Origin: Xylaria sp. FL1777
Taxonomy: Eukaryota; Ascomycota; Sordariomycetes; Xylariales; Xylariaceae
DNA: 64,000 nucleotides
Reading direction: 5' to 3'
NCBI GenBank assembly: GCA_022578965.1
Contig: MU400525.1
Location: 310,001 to 374,000, forward strand
The number at the start of each line of letters is the position of its first letter. The first letter of the stretch is position 1. A program made the position numbers and the translations under genes. The notes under the pieces were generated by a model, which had not been told where the DNA came from, did no database searches, and worked only from the letters and a program-made list of their open reading frames with translations. This document shows positions 21,874 through 34,823 of this stretch, in pieces.

Positions 21874-22692
21874 GTAAAGAGGACTGTGGTTGTGCTCGTG
21901 CTTGTAGATAGTTTTCTTGAGAAGGGGCGTTTGAAAACTTCACCCTAGATTTGCATGTAGCTATAGTTTTGCTTAAGTAGGTACTCTCTACCATCAAAAG
22001 ATATGATATGAATGTCCTATATATGTAGAACAGGCTTATAGAGGGAATGTGAACGCCATGCATACGTGAGAAATGAGACATTGTCCTCGGAAGAACTGAG
22101 TCAGCATCTGGCTAGTTGAGCAAAGTAATCATTCCCAGTTAGAATGTGCATTCATACACATGAATACAGAAGTGTACATAGCACGTTTTTGTTTCTTTTC
22201 CCTTGTTGTAATAATTATTGATGAATTAATCGACTGCTACATACTTGCGCAGTATGGTATAACTTATATAACTTTAAGAAGCTGGAGTTGGCATCCCCAC
22301 GATGTGGAGCCGAATACCCGTGCGTGCATGCTGGGAGCTTACACTACCTTAGTGTACATATCCAGGATCAGGCCTGCATTATCTATGGCCCCACCTTAAG
22401 ATCAGTAAGCGCCCCATAAGTACCTCTACACTTGGTAAGTGAATACATTTCGTTTTGTTGAATTGATGCTGGTAGATCAATAAGTCGGATTAACTGATGC
22501 TTTTAATCTCCACCCTAACACGCTACCTAGGTAGGTAGGTACAACTAAAACACGGGAAGTAACGCGAGGTAAGTGCTACCCTAGTTATGTAAGATGCGAG
22601 CTCTTTTCTATGCGCCACAGAAGACCTACACCATGTCCTCATTAACATAATCCCCGAACGTCCTCGTGTCCTCCACACTATAGTTCCCAACC
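21874..22692. other. Intergenic, no gene seen
   Basis: AT-rich flank with a CTACCTAGGTAGGTAGGTAC word cluster at 22524-22543. The last ~150 bases are the presumed leader of the ING-type gene. Confidence 0.55.
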
Positions 22693-25358
22693 ATGGCGGC
22701 TGTAGTGGAAGCAAACACAGCCAGGGGCCGTGGGGAGGTTGATGGCGACATCTCTCCGAGGCATCCTGCTCTCCCACAAATAGGTGCCGCCGATAATGGC
22801 CTCGAGCCGCTCTCGATGCGTGCAGATCCAGATGCATCAGCTACCGTGACCGACTTCCTCGACTTTACAGAACATCTGCCCGCCGATATCACCCGATCCC
22901 TTACCTTGATCGCCCAGCTCGACAATTCCTACATCGACTCGTCCGCCGCCGTCAACGAGCTCACTACGGTCTGGGGAAAGCTACCAACCCTCCCCTCCGC
23001 TGAGCGCGTCGACCCTGTAAAGCTTCGCTCCGACATCTCTGACAAGCTCAATCATGCCCTCAGCTCCCGCACCTACGCCCATGCTGAGGCCTGTCGCATG
23101 TTGGACATTGTCACTAGGCACCACAACAGAATTCAGACTATCCTGGGCAAGCTTCACACAATGCGTGACAATTTTCCTACAGTCGAGGAACAGGAACAAA
23201 GGAGCCCCGTGCAGTCTAAATCGCCACAGATGGTCCGCGGTCCGAAGATTACCCTTCGCGTCGATAGCAATGGAGAGAAAATGCGACCTCGACGAATCAT
23301 TGTTCCTGGCGAGGTGCTTGGCCCCCACGAGGTCGACTTCAATGTCTACAGCGACTCCAGCGAGGACAGTTCCGAAGATGAAATCTCGGTTTCTCCTCCC
23401 AGACGGCCTGTTGCAGAAAATACTCGCATTAAGTTAATCAAGCCATTCAGGACCCCTAAGCAGCAGAAGCCTCCAAAGCCGTCTCGACCAGCACGACCTA
23501 ACGGACGGGAGAATGGGCCGCCCCCTGTTTCTACGAGCACGGCCCTAGCAAAACTTAAACCTCCACCCGAGAACGCCGTCCCAGGTAGCACAGACGCCCC
23601 ATGGCTTCAGCTTACCCAATACGAGCTCGCAAAACTTAGGAAGAGGATGAAGAAGAACTCCCAGTGGATTCCGAGCGATACCATGATCGCGCGAGAGCTG
23701 AAGAACCTAGGCCGTGGAGTAGAAGCGTTTAAAGATGCTCAGAAGAAAGCTGAAGAGGAGGGAAGACCATTTGAACCGACTCTGCCTGCGCCAGTGGTGG
23801 ACGCCGAATCCGGGATCCCACATCCGCCTGAAGGGGCCATTAGTGCTGATGCCTTAACGGCCGATGAAGTACAGCTGAGCAATCGCGGAATGAAACTGAA
23901 CGAGGCTAAAAAGTTGAAACGTGAAACTCTGGCTCGAATGGCTGCCGAGGAAGCAGAGGAGTCAGCTAGAAAAATGGCCGAAGCTGCTCGAATCTTTATG
24001 AATCATGAAGCCTCGCCATCTGTTGCCGGCAGCTCCCATGACAAGTCACAGGACGCTGGACAAAGTCAGGGAAAAGCTTCGAATAAGTCCAGAAATAAGA
24101 AACGAAAGCGCGAGTCATTGTCCGAGACTCCGGCTCCAGAGAAGCCTCAAAGTGCCGAAAATCTACCCCCGAATCAAACGCCAACTCTACCACCTACGCA
24201 GCCCGAGAAACCACAGTTAAAACGTACCAAGACCGAGACACCAGTGCCTCCACCTCAGATTACCCCGCGGCCTCCATCAGCTCCTCCACAATCTACTACC
24301 GCTACTACGACGCATTCAGTCCCGGTTGAGACGCCAGTACCTGTTCCACAGCTCGGCAGGACAGGCCTTACGTCCAAGACGCCTGTTCCAGTCCCAGTGC
24401 CAATTACTGTCCCCTCTGACTCCTCTATAGTAGCTGTAAGGACGGCTGCGTCTTCGGGACAGACAAGTCCAGTCCCACCATCTACCGTCACTACTACAGT
24501 TCCTACCAAACCTCCCGCAGAAACACCAGTACCCCCTCCCATCAAAACGTCCACCACGCCCATTCTTCCTCCAGCCCGGGATCTTCCAAAAAGAGAAACC
24601 CGCCAGAACATGCAATCAGCTACGGCTAATCTCAAGCAGCCTAACAGTTCCCGTGATAATACACCGGCACCTACCCCTCATCCCCCCACTACACCCGTGC
24701 TTGAACAGCAGCCACAACCAGTCCCTCTTCGACGACCAGTCTCGCGAGGAAAAGCCGCAAGTCAGGAGCCTCCTCCAACGCTCGCAGCGGAACGGCCTCG
24801 ACGTGCCAGCACTGCTAGGAATACCCCGGCCCCTGAAGTTCGTCAACCTAGCAAGCGTGCCAAACGACCTGCGCCAGGTGTGGTGACAAAGAATTCTTTG
24901 AATTTTGGTGGCACTAGCGCTATAGGAAGACGCAAGGCAGCACCACGCAAAAAAGCCCGGGGTAACGCTAAGAGGGAGAAGGGCACTAATCAACAGCCAG
25001 AGCATGAGCTTGAAGTTGAGGTGGACGATGATGGAAATGTCATTGACCCAGATGAGCCAAGATACTGCCGGTGCAACAGAGTTAGCTTCGGCACCATGAT
25101 ACAGTGCGATAACATTGATGTAAGCAAAGACTACAAGAACCCCCATCTCCCCAAATGCTCTAGATGAATGGTAAAACGCGCCAGCAGACACTAACCGGAG
25201 TGGATGAGCAGAATTGCGAGAAAGAGTGGTTCCACCTTGAGTGTGTAGAGCTCACCGAGATACCAGCGCGAACGACAAAGTGGTATTGCCCACAATGTCG
25301 CATCCTCCTGAACATTGGAGAACGGGGGGAAGTCACGTCACGTGGGATTAAGATGTGA
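22693..25358 (+). CDS. ING-family PHD-finger chromatin protein
   Basis: Spliced model: 22693-25119 and 25212-25358 (857 aa, phase 0). The N-terminal helical ING region spans ~50-155 (TDFLDFTEHLPADITRSLTL; LTTVWGKLP; EACRMLDIVTRHHNRIQTIL). A long disordered middle follows, with a Pro/Thr/Val-rich stretch (TPVPVPQ-type repeats, ~510-690) and basic NLS-like patches (KKRKRE, RRKAAPRKKARG). The C-terminal PHD finger has C792, C794, C805, C811, H817, C820, C835 and C838. ING proteins read H3K4me3 and anchor HAT or HDAC complexes (yeast Yng1, Yng2, Pho23). Which of these complexes this one serves is not decided by the sequence. The intron cuts the PHD finger between its third and fourth cysteines. 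The conserved ending GERGEVTSRGIKM supports the last exon. Confidence 0.88.
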
Positions 25359-26217
25359 GGTCTATGGTATCGTTTTATTAGAGATACTCCAGGGAGGAGC
25401 AAGTGCCGTGGTTATTTCCGGTTTATGAGTCTTCTCTTCCCTTGCAGCTTAGGTGCTCGTGCACCCATACTAAAGGCCGACTCAGAACCATGAGTGCATC
25501 AGCGCTTATAACCATTTCCAGCATTTTAGGTTCCTGCTTCCTAAGAAGCACTAGATGTTGGTGGATATCACCGCTGGTGGAGGTCTTAGCATAAAGATTA
25601 CGATAGTCCTTTTTTTCAGGTTTCAAAGCAGCTGCCAGGGTGGATTCTGATACCAGTTCGGAGTATGGTGAACGGTGTTTATGGCCTCTAGTAAACTATC
25701 TTTCTGGTCCTATTAGTTAAAAGGGGCCCGATCGTCCAGATATTAGAAACTGGCTCAAGGAATGGTTCTGAGCTAAAGGCGATCCCGTAGTCTGTAGAAA
25801 TAGGTGTGATAAGCAGCCTAGGGCACGCAATACAGATAATCTCTACGTTGTTCTTAGCTTTTACTCTACATATGGCTCTGTAAATGTTCTATTAACAAAG
25901 TTATCATTATCGCTCTATATGGTACGTAGTACCTGCTACCTAAATGGGATTTTATCAGCCCCGCACTCTATACCACATTCCCCTCAAACATATTCCTTGC
26001 ATAATCAAGAGCATTGCAGCCTCTTTATGATCCAAGGGGTTTAAAAGTCAGGAATGATTCAATAATACTTCGTCATAAATATTATTCTTTCGGCGTGTTA
26101 TGTTGAGTTAGGACTCACCTTACCCGTCCTACCGTTTTTCTCACCCTTACGCGCAGGGCCCCCAGTTTAGTTGGGTAATACATATACTCAGAGTCAAGCC
26201 AGCGAGAAAAGGAGGAT
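25359..26217. other. Intergenic, no gene seen
   Basis: 3' flank of the ING-type gene and promoter of the SnoaL-like gene. Only short, overlapping, unrecognisable frames. Confidence 0.55.
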
Positions 26218-26868
26218 ATGGTGAACTATGCGGCGGCTTATCCGACCGGCGGCGCGGCGGTCGACGAGAGGGTCAAGGCGTTTATCTCGACTTTTTACGC
26301 TATCTCGGATGATCCGTTGAGGAATGACGAGTGGGTGGACTACTTCGCGCCTGATGCGAGTCTTGTTATGGCGGATAAGAGGGCTGAGGGTGTGGAAGGT
26401 ATGTGTGGTGCTTGCTTGGGCTTGGTTGATGTTTTGCTACTTGTCTGTGATGGGATGCTCCCTCTGGCTGGCTAACTCGATGGTTTAGAGATTCGTAATT
26501 TGCGTGAAAGTATGTGGGAGAAGAGTAAGTAGGCTTGTTATTTCTGTTTTTCTCTTCCTATGCTTCGCGCTCCTGGGCATTGGTTAGTTCATTTAGTTAG
26601 TAGTAGTGGTGCTTAGCCTTGCTAATCTTAAGACCTCACAGTTAGATCGCGAAGACATAGGTTAGATAAGGTATTCCCGGCTGTGTTTGAACTACCTGGG
26701 CATGAGCACGAATCTGAGAGGCGGTTTGAGTACATGCTCTACGGCTCGGTCGACTTGGAGCTGAAGAGTGGCGACAAGGTCACGGGACAATGGGCTGGGC
26801 GCGCGGTTCTCAGAGATGACGGGGGAGCGCTGAAGTACACGTTTTATCAAGTCTATATTCACACCTAG
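26218..26868 (+). CDS. SnoaL-like (NTF2-fold) protein
   Basis: Spliced model: 26218-26398, 26489-26524, 26642-26868 (147 aa, phases 1 and 1). The order of segments fits the SnoaL/NTF2-like alpha+beta barrel. VKAFISTFYAISDD is the first helix. EWVDYFAPDASLVMADKRAEG follows, then EIRNLRESMWEKIRSRRHRL across the tiny 36-base exon 2, and DKVFPAVFE. The closing strands are YMLYGSVDLELKSGDK, WAGRAVLRDD and LKYTFYQVYIHT. The fold can hold cyclases, isomerases and pure binding proteins. No catalytic residues can be assigned, so the function is unknown. The N-terminal ATG is the first in frame and gives a normal family length. There is no link to neighbours. Confidence 0.85.
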
Positions 26869-29279
26869 GTCAGTATTCCCACCGAGACTTGCTGATGCGA
26901 TTTACCAGCCCAGTCTACACTCGTATGGTGCCAGTCCTCGTGCTTCCTAGCAGGTGGTGTTGGGTGGAGTGCAGTGAGCTTCCTCAGTGACAACCCCCGG
27001 TGGCGCAGGGCACGGATTTAATCTAAGCCGTTGGTGCTGTTATGACTTTAGACAAAGCAACAGATGACATCGTCATTAAAGAGGTTCATTTATAGAGATC
27101 ACGGGGCGCTGTCATCAGCTGACTGAGTCTATGTCACTCTTTGGAGCTGCGCACGCCCTAGCAACCCTCCATGTCAGGGACCCGCGGCCTGCCAGCGTTA
27201 CGTTTTTACGTCGAGAAAAGAATATTGGCAGAGGGCGACCTTTATTTAGGGTGAATTGTAATCAATGCTCTATTCTATTGACTTTATCGAATATTTTGAG
27301 TTGGTTGGTGGAAAGGGGGTGATGAATCATCATCAGGAGCCGTCCGGCTCAAGAGTCACCGGCGTAATATAGAGTACCTGCAGAACATAGCTGCCTACAA
27401 CTACACCTACCTTACTACCTATGTACATACCTGCTCATACAAGTAGGGTGGACATGAAGTCATCGGTGTGTGGGGAGATGCTTGCTAATACTTACAGTAG
27501 AATGGGAAAGTCCTGAGCTTACCTATCGCGATCTGTAAGGATTATGCCATAATTGTCCATCTAGTTCTCTCGTCCTTTTTAATTTGGTTGGGAAGTAATT
27601 CAACAGGTGAATGAAAAGCGATGACGCAACAGTCAGTCTGTTGTTCGAGTGTACACTACAAGGTGCTTGAGAAGTCCTCACTACTTACTCAGTCAGTAGA
27701 TAACGGACGTGTTTCACATGAATCCGGGATCAGGCTGGTAGAAATTGGCCCCCATTACCTCTCCATTTGTCCATGTCTCTCTGTCTTGGCTTCTATAACG
27801 GCAATACCCCCTCATCAGTAGGCCTGACCTTGGGGTCTAACAATGGCCTAAACTGGGGCTTTCCGGAGAGATACGCTAGTGTGACGCTTGCTGATTGCCC
27901 TGTTCCATCAGAGCCCATCTGCGTCATGCACCTAACACTCTAGTGTTGTTGCTTAAGTATACCCAAGAGGACATCCCATATGTATGTAGGTAACCCACCT
28001 ACGTGTACAGATAGGTAGTGTAGCATATTATCCCGTACGAGGTCTATGGTTGAACGCCTAAGCGCTGAAGATTGTGATCCAAAACGCTACTGTACTGCGT
28101 ATACTACATACATACTAGATACAGAAGTAGTTAGTATACTAATTTGCGCGTGGCTAAAGGACATTAAACTTGAAGGAGCTGAAGATGGTCACCGGGTTTA
28201 GACGTAGGTACTCGAGACAACATGCAGAACTAGGCCATCTCAGCTCATCTGAGTGTATCCCACATGCCACACCCTCTCCACTTTGCACTGCTTTTACTAC
28301 CTATGTATAGTGCCTGGATACATGTACAAGCGTGTACGCCTGCCCTGGCCTGCCCTGTTCAGTCCTTTTGCTGCACGTTACGCAGCCCTCTGTTGCCCCT
28401 TGTCGCTGCCGAGATACCGGTACATCGATGCGCGTAGATCGTCAGGCCTTATCTCAAGTACCTACTCCCTCCCCTCATCCCCTCCCCCACCTCCCACTTG
28501 ACCCTTGACGCTAAACTCCCCCTGCCCATACCTAAAAGGGTACCTTGACGGGTCTGTGGTGGCCTGTCCTGGTGCAGGCGGCCAATGTCCTGTCCTGCCT
28601 AATCCACATGCACAGGTACCGATGTACCTCGGTCGGTACATGTAGGTACGTGTACGCAACCGCGTACGCAGTAGGGAGAGCTAGTAAGGAGGTTCCGCTG
28701 CCTACATGTACCCAAGGTACCTGGACAGACACGCAGCGGTACTTAGGGACTTGCCCCGCTGTCGATGCCAATACTCACCCTCATCCTCGTACCGGTCCGG
28801 AGTCGACTACACTTGCTCTGACCCTATCATCTGGTTTCCTTCTTTAACTCTGACTCTACTTGACCTTCCTTTGACCTGGCATATCCCACGTGAATACTGT
28901 TAGCTTCCTTTATCTACTTCCATTGAATAAACTCTGTGTGAAAAAGACCTGTTGACTCTTCTCGGACTTCTCGCAGCGCCGTAATAATACCATTCTCTCT
29001 GTCTTAGCTGCGCGTCCGTTCTTTGTAGTTCCCCGCCGACCTTACCGGCTCTTCGCTACGCGCGCTTGTCTTCGTCATCCCGCTCCTTAGTCACAGCACT
29101 CTCGACCTTTCCCGCCTCCGTCTCTCCAAGACCCGCGATACTATCAACGGTTGGAACCCCCCCTGAGTACCGCGATCGTCCGGCGTCCGGCGAGATCACC
29201 GACAACGAGTTGAGCTCCCACCAGAGCTCTTCTGCTGGCGAGCAGGAAACTGCCCCAGCCTTATACTTAGCATCTCTCT
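26869..29279. other. 2.4-kb intergenic interval, no gene seen
   Basis: Frames are short and overlapping. GGTACC words cluster at 28612-28725. A C/T-rich run with CCCCT (STRE-like) words lies at 28466-28497. An open but ATG-less frame runs from about 29050 into the next gene's exon 1 in another frame. It is probably 5' leader of the BCAS3-type gene. Confidence 0.5.
28612..28725. repeat. GGTACC/TACATGTA word cluster
   Basis: Repeated CAGGTACC, GGTCGGTACATGTAGGTACG and CTACATGTACCCAAGGTACC words, palindromic in part. This is another member of the family seen at 1480-1680. Confidence 0.55.
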
Positions 29280-32200
29280 ATGCCCGGTTCGTCAACCCAC
29301 GACCCGTCCACGACGTCGGACTCTTCTCTCCCCCCGAGCAAGAGTCGCCAGAAACGAAAACAGAAGCTTACTGGGAGCGACTCTCCAGGTTCAAAGAAGA
29401 AGGGCAAGGATGCCAAAGACCATGGTGGAGTTGTTGCGGCGGTGACTCGATATGGGGCCAAGTTCTCGTACGTCGGCATCCCTTTTTGGCTCCTGATATT
29501 AGACATTAGTCACTAGTTGTTTACATATTTGTTCTGTTCCTACAGTCGCGGACAACTCTGCTTGGCCCGGCTTGATGGTCCACAGTTGTAGCTACGGTTT
29601 TCTTGTGACAACGCCTGACATTGATTTCCTGTAGTGACGGTATCGCCGGCAAAGACGCGCCCCCGTCTGTTGAATCTCCTCCGCCCCAGTCTCCGGATCT
29701 CGAGCCTGCCAGGCCCGCCTCGATTCCGACCAACGGTAATCCGTCTGTATCACCCCTTTTAGATGCCGTGTCAGCAACGTCAATTTCCGGAAGCACGGCT
29801 CCCAGCACCAATGACTGGACCAGGGCCATGGGGCCACTTTCTGGTTCGCCGTCCAACTTGATTAGCATCATGGGAGACTCACCGCCCACACAGCCATCGT
29901 CATACGAGGATTCAAGGGGCTTGTCATACGCTTGGGGTACTCAGCAGCAGCAGCGACGGCATTACGTTAATAGTAATCCCTACTCTGCTTCACCCCCTAC
30001 TAATGGCGGCAGACGACCCCTGAGTTTTCAAATGGACCATTACCCTGCTAGCGATTACCGCTCCCAGGCGTCTTCACCTCCGGGTGTTCGGAGAAGTTCG
30101 ATGCACTCGCCTTTCGCGCCGCCACGAGTTGGAGGTAACCCGCCTCTACCCCACCAACCTCAAGCTCACTTCTATGGTGCACCAGATATCGATCTTGATA
30201 TGCATCCTAAGACTGGCTTGAAGGCTGGAGAAAGAGGGTTTTATTTTGGATTTGATACACTTCCTCGACCGAACAGCGCACAGACGTCTGGTAACGATCA
30301 CGTTGTTCTCGCAGGCTATGAAGGTGGCATGGACATTTACGGTGTCGGCAAGAGGGGCGTAGAGCCTCTCGCTACTCTGAAAGGACTACGGGGTGGTGTT
30401 TATAATGCAAAGATATTACCTTGGAATGGTGTATCTGATCCCTTCGGCATATTTCCCTTGGTTGCTGTCGTGATCCACGGTCCCGTACCTCCCCCTAATG
30501 TTCCTGACATTGCGTTAGAATCAATGTTTGACAACACTTCAAGTCCCCGGATGGAAGGTATTCACAGTCCACCATCGGAGTCGAACCAACGACAAGTTAG
30601 TGTCGGGAAGAGTATACCAATCATTGAAGCTTATCAGACCTCGGTCGAGGTATACTCTCTAGCGACCAATCAGCTAATTGACGTGTTATTGGAAACACCG
30701 AAAACATCCATCAAGGCTTCGGTAACAAGCCCAGTCTTCAGGAGCCCTCCACCGACTGGTGCTTTCCAGCTTCATGCTGATGATGGAAACATCGTAGTGG
30801 CTTCGGGCACAACGGGGGAGTGCTGGGTTTATCGACAGGTCAGATATGAACAAGACCCTGGTTATCGATTCACTTGTGTTGGGAAACTATGGACGAGTTT
30901 GCAACAGAGTCTTAAAAGTGATTCAACACCAGAAGATGAAGGCAGGCCCACCTCGCTACCTCCGCGAAAGCGACTACAAACGCCTATCCTCGCGGTCAGT
31001 GGAAGATGGTTAGCATATTGCCCCCCGCCCCCTTCGTCTCAGATTGCCCTGAATGCTTCAATCCCAGTACCGGCGGAGGGAAAGGCACCAGGACTATTGA
31101 CGCTCACTTCTCCCGTGCTGCCAAATGAGAGTTCAGAAATTGAGCAGCCCATTTCTGATGGAGTCGTGAACCGGATTATGAGAGAGACGACGCAGGAGTT
31201 TATACAAGGAGCGCGATGGGTTGGGAAACAGGGGAAGCAATGGTGGAACAACTATTGGAAGCCAGGGCAGCAGCCGCCTGCGAGACAACCGACTGTAGGC
31301 TCGCCGCCATGGGGGCCAGCGTACTCTGGACGGCCTGAGAATGCACAGTTCCCACCAACCTATGGCGTTTCTGGACAAGCTGTGACAAAGGAACCAGGAC
31401 TCGTATCTATCGTTGATGTGCATAGTCTTATGAGCTCTACTAACATTCATCCCATCACGACCTTTAGGCCACCTCTTGGCTGTAGCTTCTTGTCTTTCTC
31501 TCCCACGGGGTTATCTCTCTTTACTGCAAGCAATAAAGGAGATGTGCAAACGGTTTGGGATCTGATGCGTATCCAGTATATAAGGTCATCCCCGCTACAA
31601 CACTCGCAATCAAATAATGGACATGCGACTCGAGTCCGCCAAGTCGCACAGTTCTCACGCATGACCGTCGCTCGCATTGTGGACGTCGCATGGGCCAGAC
31701 CAAACGGCGAACGGGCTGCCATGGTGACGGAAAGGGGTACTGTGCATTTGTTAGACATGCCACCCAGCGCTTATACTTGGCCGCCTCCACGTAGGCGTGC
31801 CGCTGCACCGGAAGTAGCGCAGGGAGCTTCTGAAAATCCCTCATCGGCCGTTTCCATCGCTTCGAATGTACTCAGCTCTGCCTACGGGGCCACCCGACCA
31901 CTGCTTAATTCGCATCGGCGGAGCACCTCTAATTCGCAAGGCGCATCGACTTTGATGGATCACGCTAGTTATGGGGGAAAGGTTCTCGCCGCAGGAATTA
32001 GTCATTCCTTGGGCAATGCCGGAACTGCCATAAACCATTTGCGCCACACCGGTGAGAATCGGGTGAGTTTACCTCTGAGAAACATGTCGGCTGGGCCATC
32101 TTGCGCTACCTGGATTACTGGCAAGAAGCATCATACTCTGTTTGTCGTAGGTGATGGTCAAGTCAGAATGTTCCCCAGCAAAAGCCGTAGGCCAAGCGTT

Positions 32201-32878
32201 AGAAAAGACCGGCCGCGGATTGCCCGCGGGAGCAAATACAACGACTTTAAGCTGCGGGACTTACCGAGCGATTTAATTGCGCCATCGATAAAACAGATCA
32301 TCGACCCAATCGAAGATCTTGATCTTTCAAGTCCAGACCATGAGGGTGGTAATACATTGGTTCTTCATCCCCGGCCACGTTTGGAGGATATTGATCACAG
32401 CCCTGAAGCAGCGATACCTCAAGCAGAGATAGAATCGAATGCCCCCTACCAGCCGTTCCACACTGATAGGCGAGTTAGTCTGCATGTTTACAAAGGGACA
32501 AGTGGTGATGGCGGCCTATCCTCCGTTATACGGCATATGGATTCGGCAACACTGGATGATACGCAGAAGGGTGCCAAACGTCGCCAACCAAAACCCATCA
32601 GAAGCCAAGCATGGGCCTTTGGACAAACAATCAGCACCATCAAACTTGACCTGGGCCTGCCGGCAGTGATAGACGATGAGGTCAGCAATAGTATTGATGA
32701 TCACCGAGCCTTGCCCGTATCAGCTATGGAACGGGTCTTGCAGGTTGGTGAGAATGACGAGCAGATTGTGGTGACTACGCGGCGGCGCAGAGGTGGCAAC
32801 CGAGCTCCGGACGCAGATGAAGACGGGTTTTTTGAAGATGATTGCGAAGTGCTCGATTTTGCTGACCAGCGAGTATGA
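29280..32878 (+). CDS. BCAS3-type WD40/beta-propeller protein
   Basis: Spliced model: 29280-29467 and 29635-32878 (1143 aa, phase 2). After a basic, Ser-rich N-terminus the chain has a Pro/Ser-rich linker to ~250. A propeller-like region then spans ~250-900. Signatures are HVVLAGYEGGMDIYGVG, LKGLRGGVYNAKILPW, GLVSIVDVHSLMS, CSFLSFSPTGLSLFTASNKG and RIVDVAWARPNGERAAMVTE. This is the PROPPIN-like architecture of fungal BCAS3-domain proteins. Animal BCAS3 works with PHAF1 at phagophores, so a role in autophagy is a reasonable but untested inference. The C-terminus is acidic. The ATG at 29280 has an in-frame stop 12 bases upstream, although TTATACTTAG at 29261-29270 could serve as an acceptor for an extra upstream exon. 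The 167-base intron also holds a weaker internal acceptor. Confidence 0.8.
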
Positions 32879-33475
32879 TACAGCTGGCGGACAATCAGAG
32901 TTTGTGGCTTTTCGGTACAATTGACTTGGCTCGTTCTTTGCGATTGCACTTGTTGCCACACGATCTCTTGGTCAAGGGGCATTGTGGTTTTGATCAACTC
33001 TAGATTGATACACCGGCTTGAGCCTCGCTTGATCTTGATGAATACTCAATTGTCTGGCTTTGGAGTAATGGCGTCGAATTCGGCATTACCAACACACGCA
33101 TACTATGCATTGTCTCAGTAGCATAAGGAGTCAATTATAATACAGTAGACACCGTCCAATCACCCCTCAACATATTTTAAGCTCGTGGAATGCTTTCTTG
33201 ACTCCGTGCACTTTTCTATTCTCTTAGCAATGTGAAGTTACATATTAACAGCGAAAATCTTGCGGATGCAAAACAAAGGTCCGCTAAATGACCCATTCCG
33301 CCAATGTATTGATATCTGTGAGGATTGTATCTTCCTATAGACGCTTTCACGAGTTCTAGGAGATTCACTCCATTAGACTACGAAGAATAGGCCTCCGTAG
33401 TTCTCTCCCTCCCTCTGTGTATTAATAGCATTCCCTCGCCATACCAAAACGCCCGGGCGTAATCTACCTCGGCCC
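32879..33475. other. Intergenic between convergent BCAS3-type gene and DPM2
   Basis: 3' flanks of two converging genes. No recognisable frame. Confidence 0.55.
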
Positions 33476-33990
33476 CTACGCCTTCTTCTTGGCGGCGGCC
33501 GCCTTGGCCTTCGCGGCCTTCTTCCTGTTGCTCCGGATCATGACGACGCTCAGGAAGGAACCGACGACGGCCGAGCCGAGCAGGATCAGGATCACGGGTA
33601 TGCGGATGGCCCACTCGCGCGGCGGGAAGAAGCTGTGGAGCGGGTGGTCGAGGTCGACGAAGGGCTGTGTGGTTTTTTCTCTTGTTAGCCGGATAAGTTC
33701 GCTAATGAGAGATAAATAAAAGTAGTGTGGAACTAAAGAGAGAAGACACCTTACCATTGCCAACGTCCAGATCGAGTAGTATAGGAATACAACGGAGGCG
33801 GCCACGAGCATGGCGAGGCCGACGAGAGTCCCGAGCTATATGTATGGTTCATTAGCGCTTTTATCAGCTTGTGCGTGGGTGTTGAATGGTGGTTTGTTGA
33901 GTTACTGGTGGGCTATAGATATAATCGTAGAAAATGGGTGTATAGTAAGTATGTTCCTAGCTACAGCTAGAGGGGTGCGCTACGTACCAT
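33476..33990 (-). CDS. DPM2: Dolichol-phosphate-mannose synthase subunit Dpm2
   Basis: Spliced minus-strand model: 33990-33988, 33835-33755, 33664-33476 (90 aa, all junctions phase 0). Exon 1 carries just the ATG before a GTACGT donor. Exon 2 begins LGTLVGLAMLVAASVVFLYY and exon 3 begins PFVDLDHPLHSFFPPREWAI. Two transmembrane helices are evident (residues ~4-25 and ~46-68), followed by a Lys/Ala-rich cytosolic tail. Dpm2 is the small ER-membrane subunit that stabilises the Dpm1 catalytic subunit and supports N-glycan, O-mannose and GPI-anchor synthesis. Length and topology fit the family. An alternative start at the internal Met of exon 2 (LAM) would cut off half of the first helix, so the ATG-only exon is preferred. 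Confidence 0.9.
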
Positions 33991-34823
33991 TGTCGATTAT
34001 GTTATGGGGGAATAATAAATGGTGTAAAGCGAGCGTGACGAAGTCGAATAGAATCGATTGATCCTCGTGGTTTGCGAGGCCTGGCTGGTTGCTTGTTTTA
34101 TTGTCGCCGTTGATGGAGTGACTCGCAATGGTGTTGCTGCCGATTTTACTCTGGTTTTGAGTAGCACTGGGAAATGTCGTCTGTAATTGACACGATACAG
34201 ACGCGACCGGGTGGGTACTGAGGGGCCGGGGTGATAGGTACCTGATTATATGGTACCTGAGAGCGCCATACTAAGTACCTGTAGGTTGCGGCTGGAGAAT
34301 ACATACCCACATATAAATGTGTTATCATAGTTTACATGGGAAATCTATGCTTGCTTCATCTATACTCCGCCTCGAATAATACCCCAAATTATCTTTTATA
34401 TACTTGTTCCAGCACATTCTCTCTCTTAATCTCTCAAAGTAACAAAGATGAGGTATTTGTCTTATGGATGCTGGGAACCGGTACACACCAGCTAGGACTA
34501 AACAAATGCTTAAAAGCATACGTATAAAAATGCACATAACAAGCAAGTCCCGTTGCATGCATGTGATGTTGTACTGTACCATGTGGGGCAAAGCAAGTTC
34601 TTGGTTCTTGGCAATGTCATCTCCACTATTTTTTTGCCAGCCTTGTCTCTCGCGCAGCACTCGCGAACAGCTTTCGCCAACAACCTAGCAACTGTTTTTA
34701 CAGGTGCATTCGTCGCATCCTGTCCTCGCAGACCCACGCTCGACCCCTGGATTAAAACGAGAAAGAGAGAGAGTAGTTCTTGGTGTTATGAGCGGAAAAG
34801 GCATTATACTCTGAGAAATACCA
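33991..34823. other. Divergent interval between DPM2 and CWC22
   Basis: Presumed promoters of two divergent genes. GGTACC words lie at 34235-34280. No recognisable frame. Confidence 0.5.

Noticed and set aside
24255..25191. Minus-strand frames of 99-191 codons over the ING-type gene
   Set aside because: Shadows of the Pro/Thr-rich coding region on the plus strand.
29066..29509. 147-codon plus-strand frame before the BCAS3-type gene
   Set aside because: It has no ATG and overlaps exon 1 of the real gene in another frame; more likely 5' leader.
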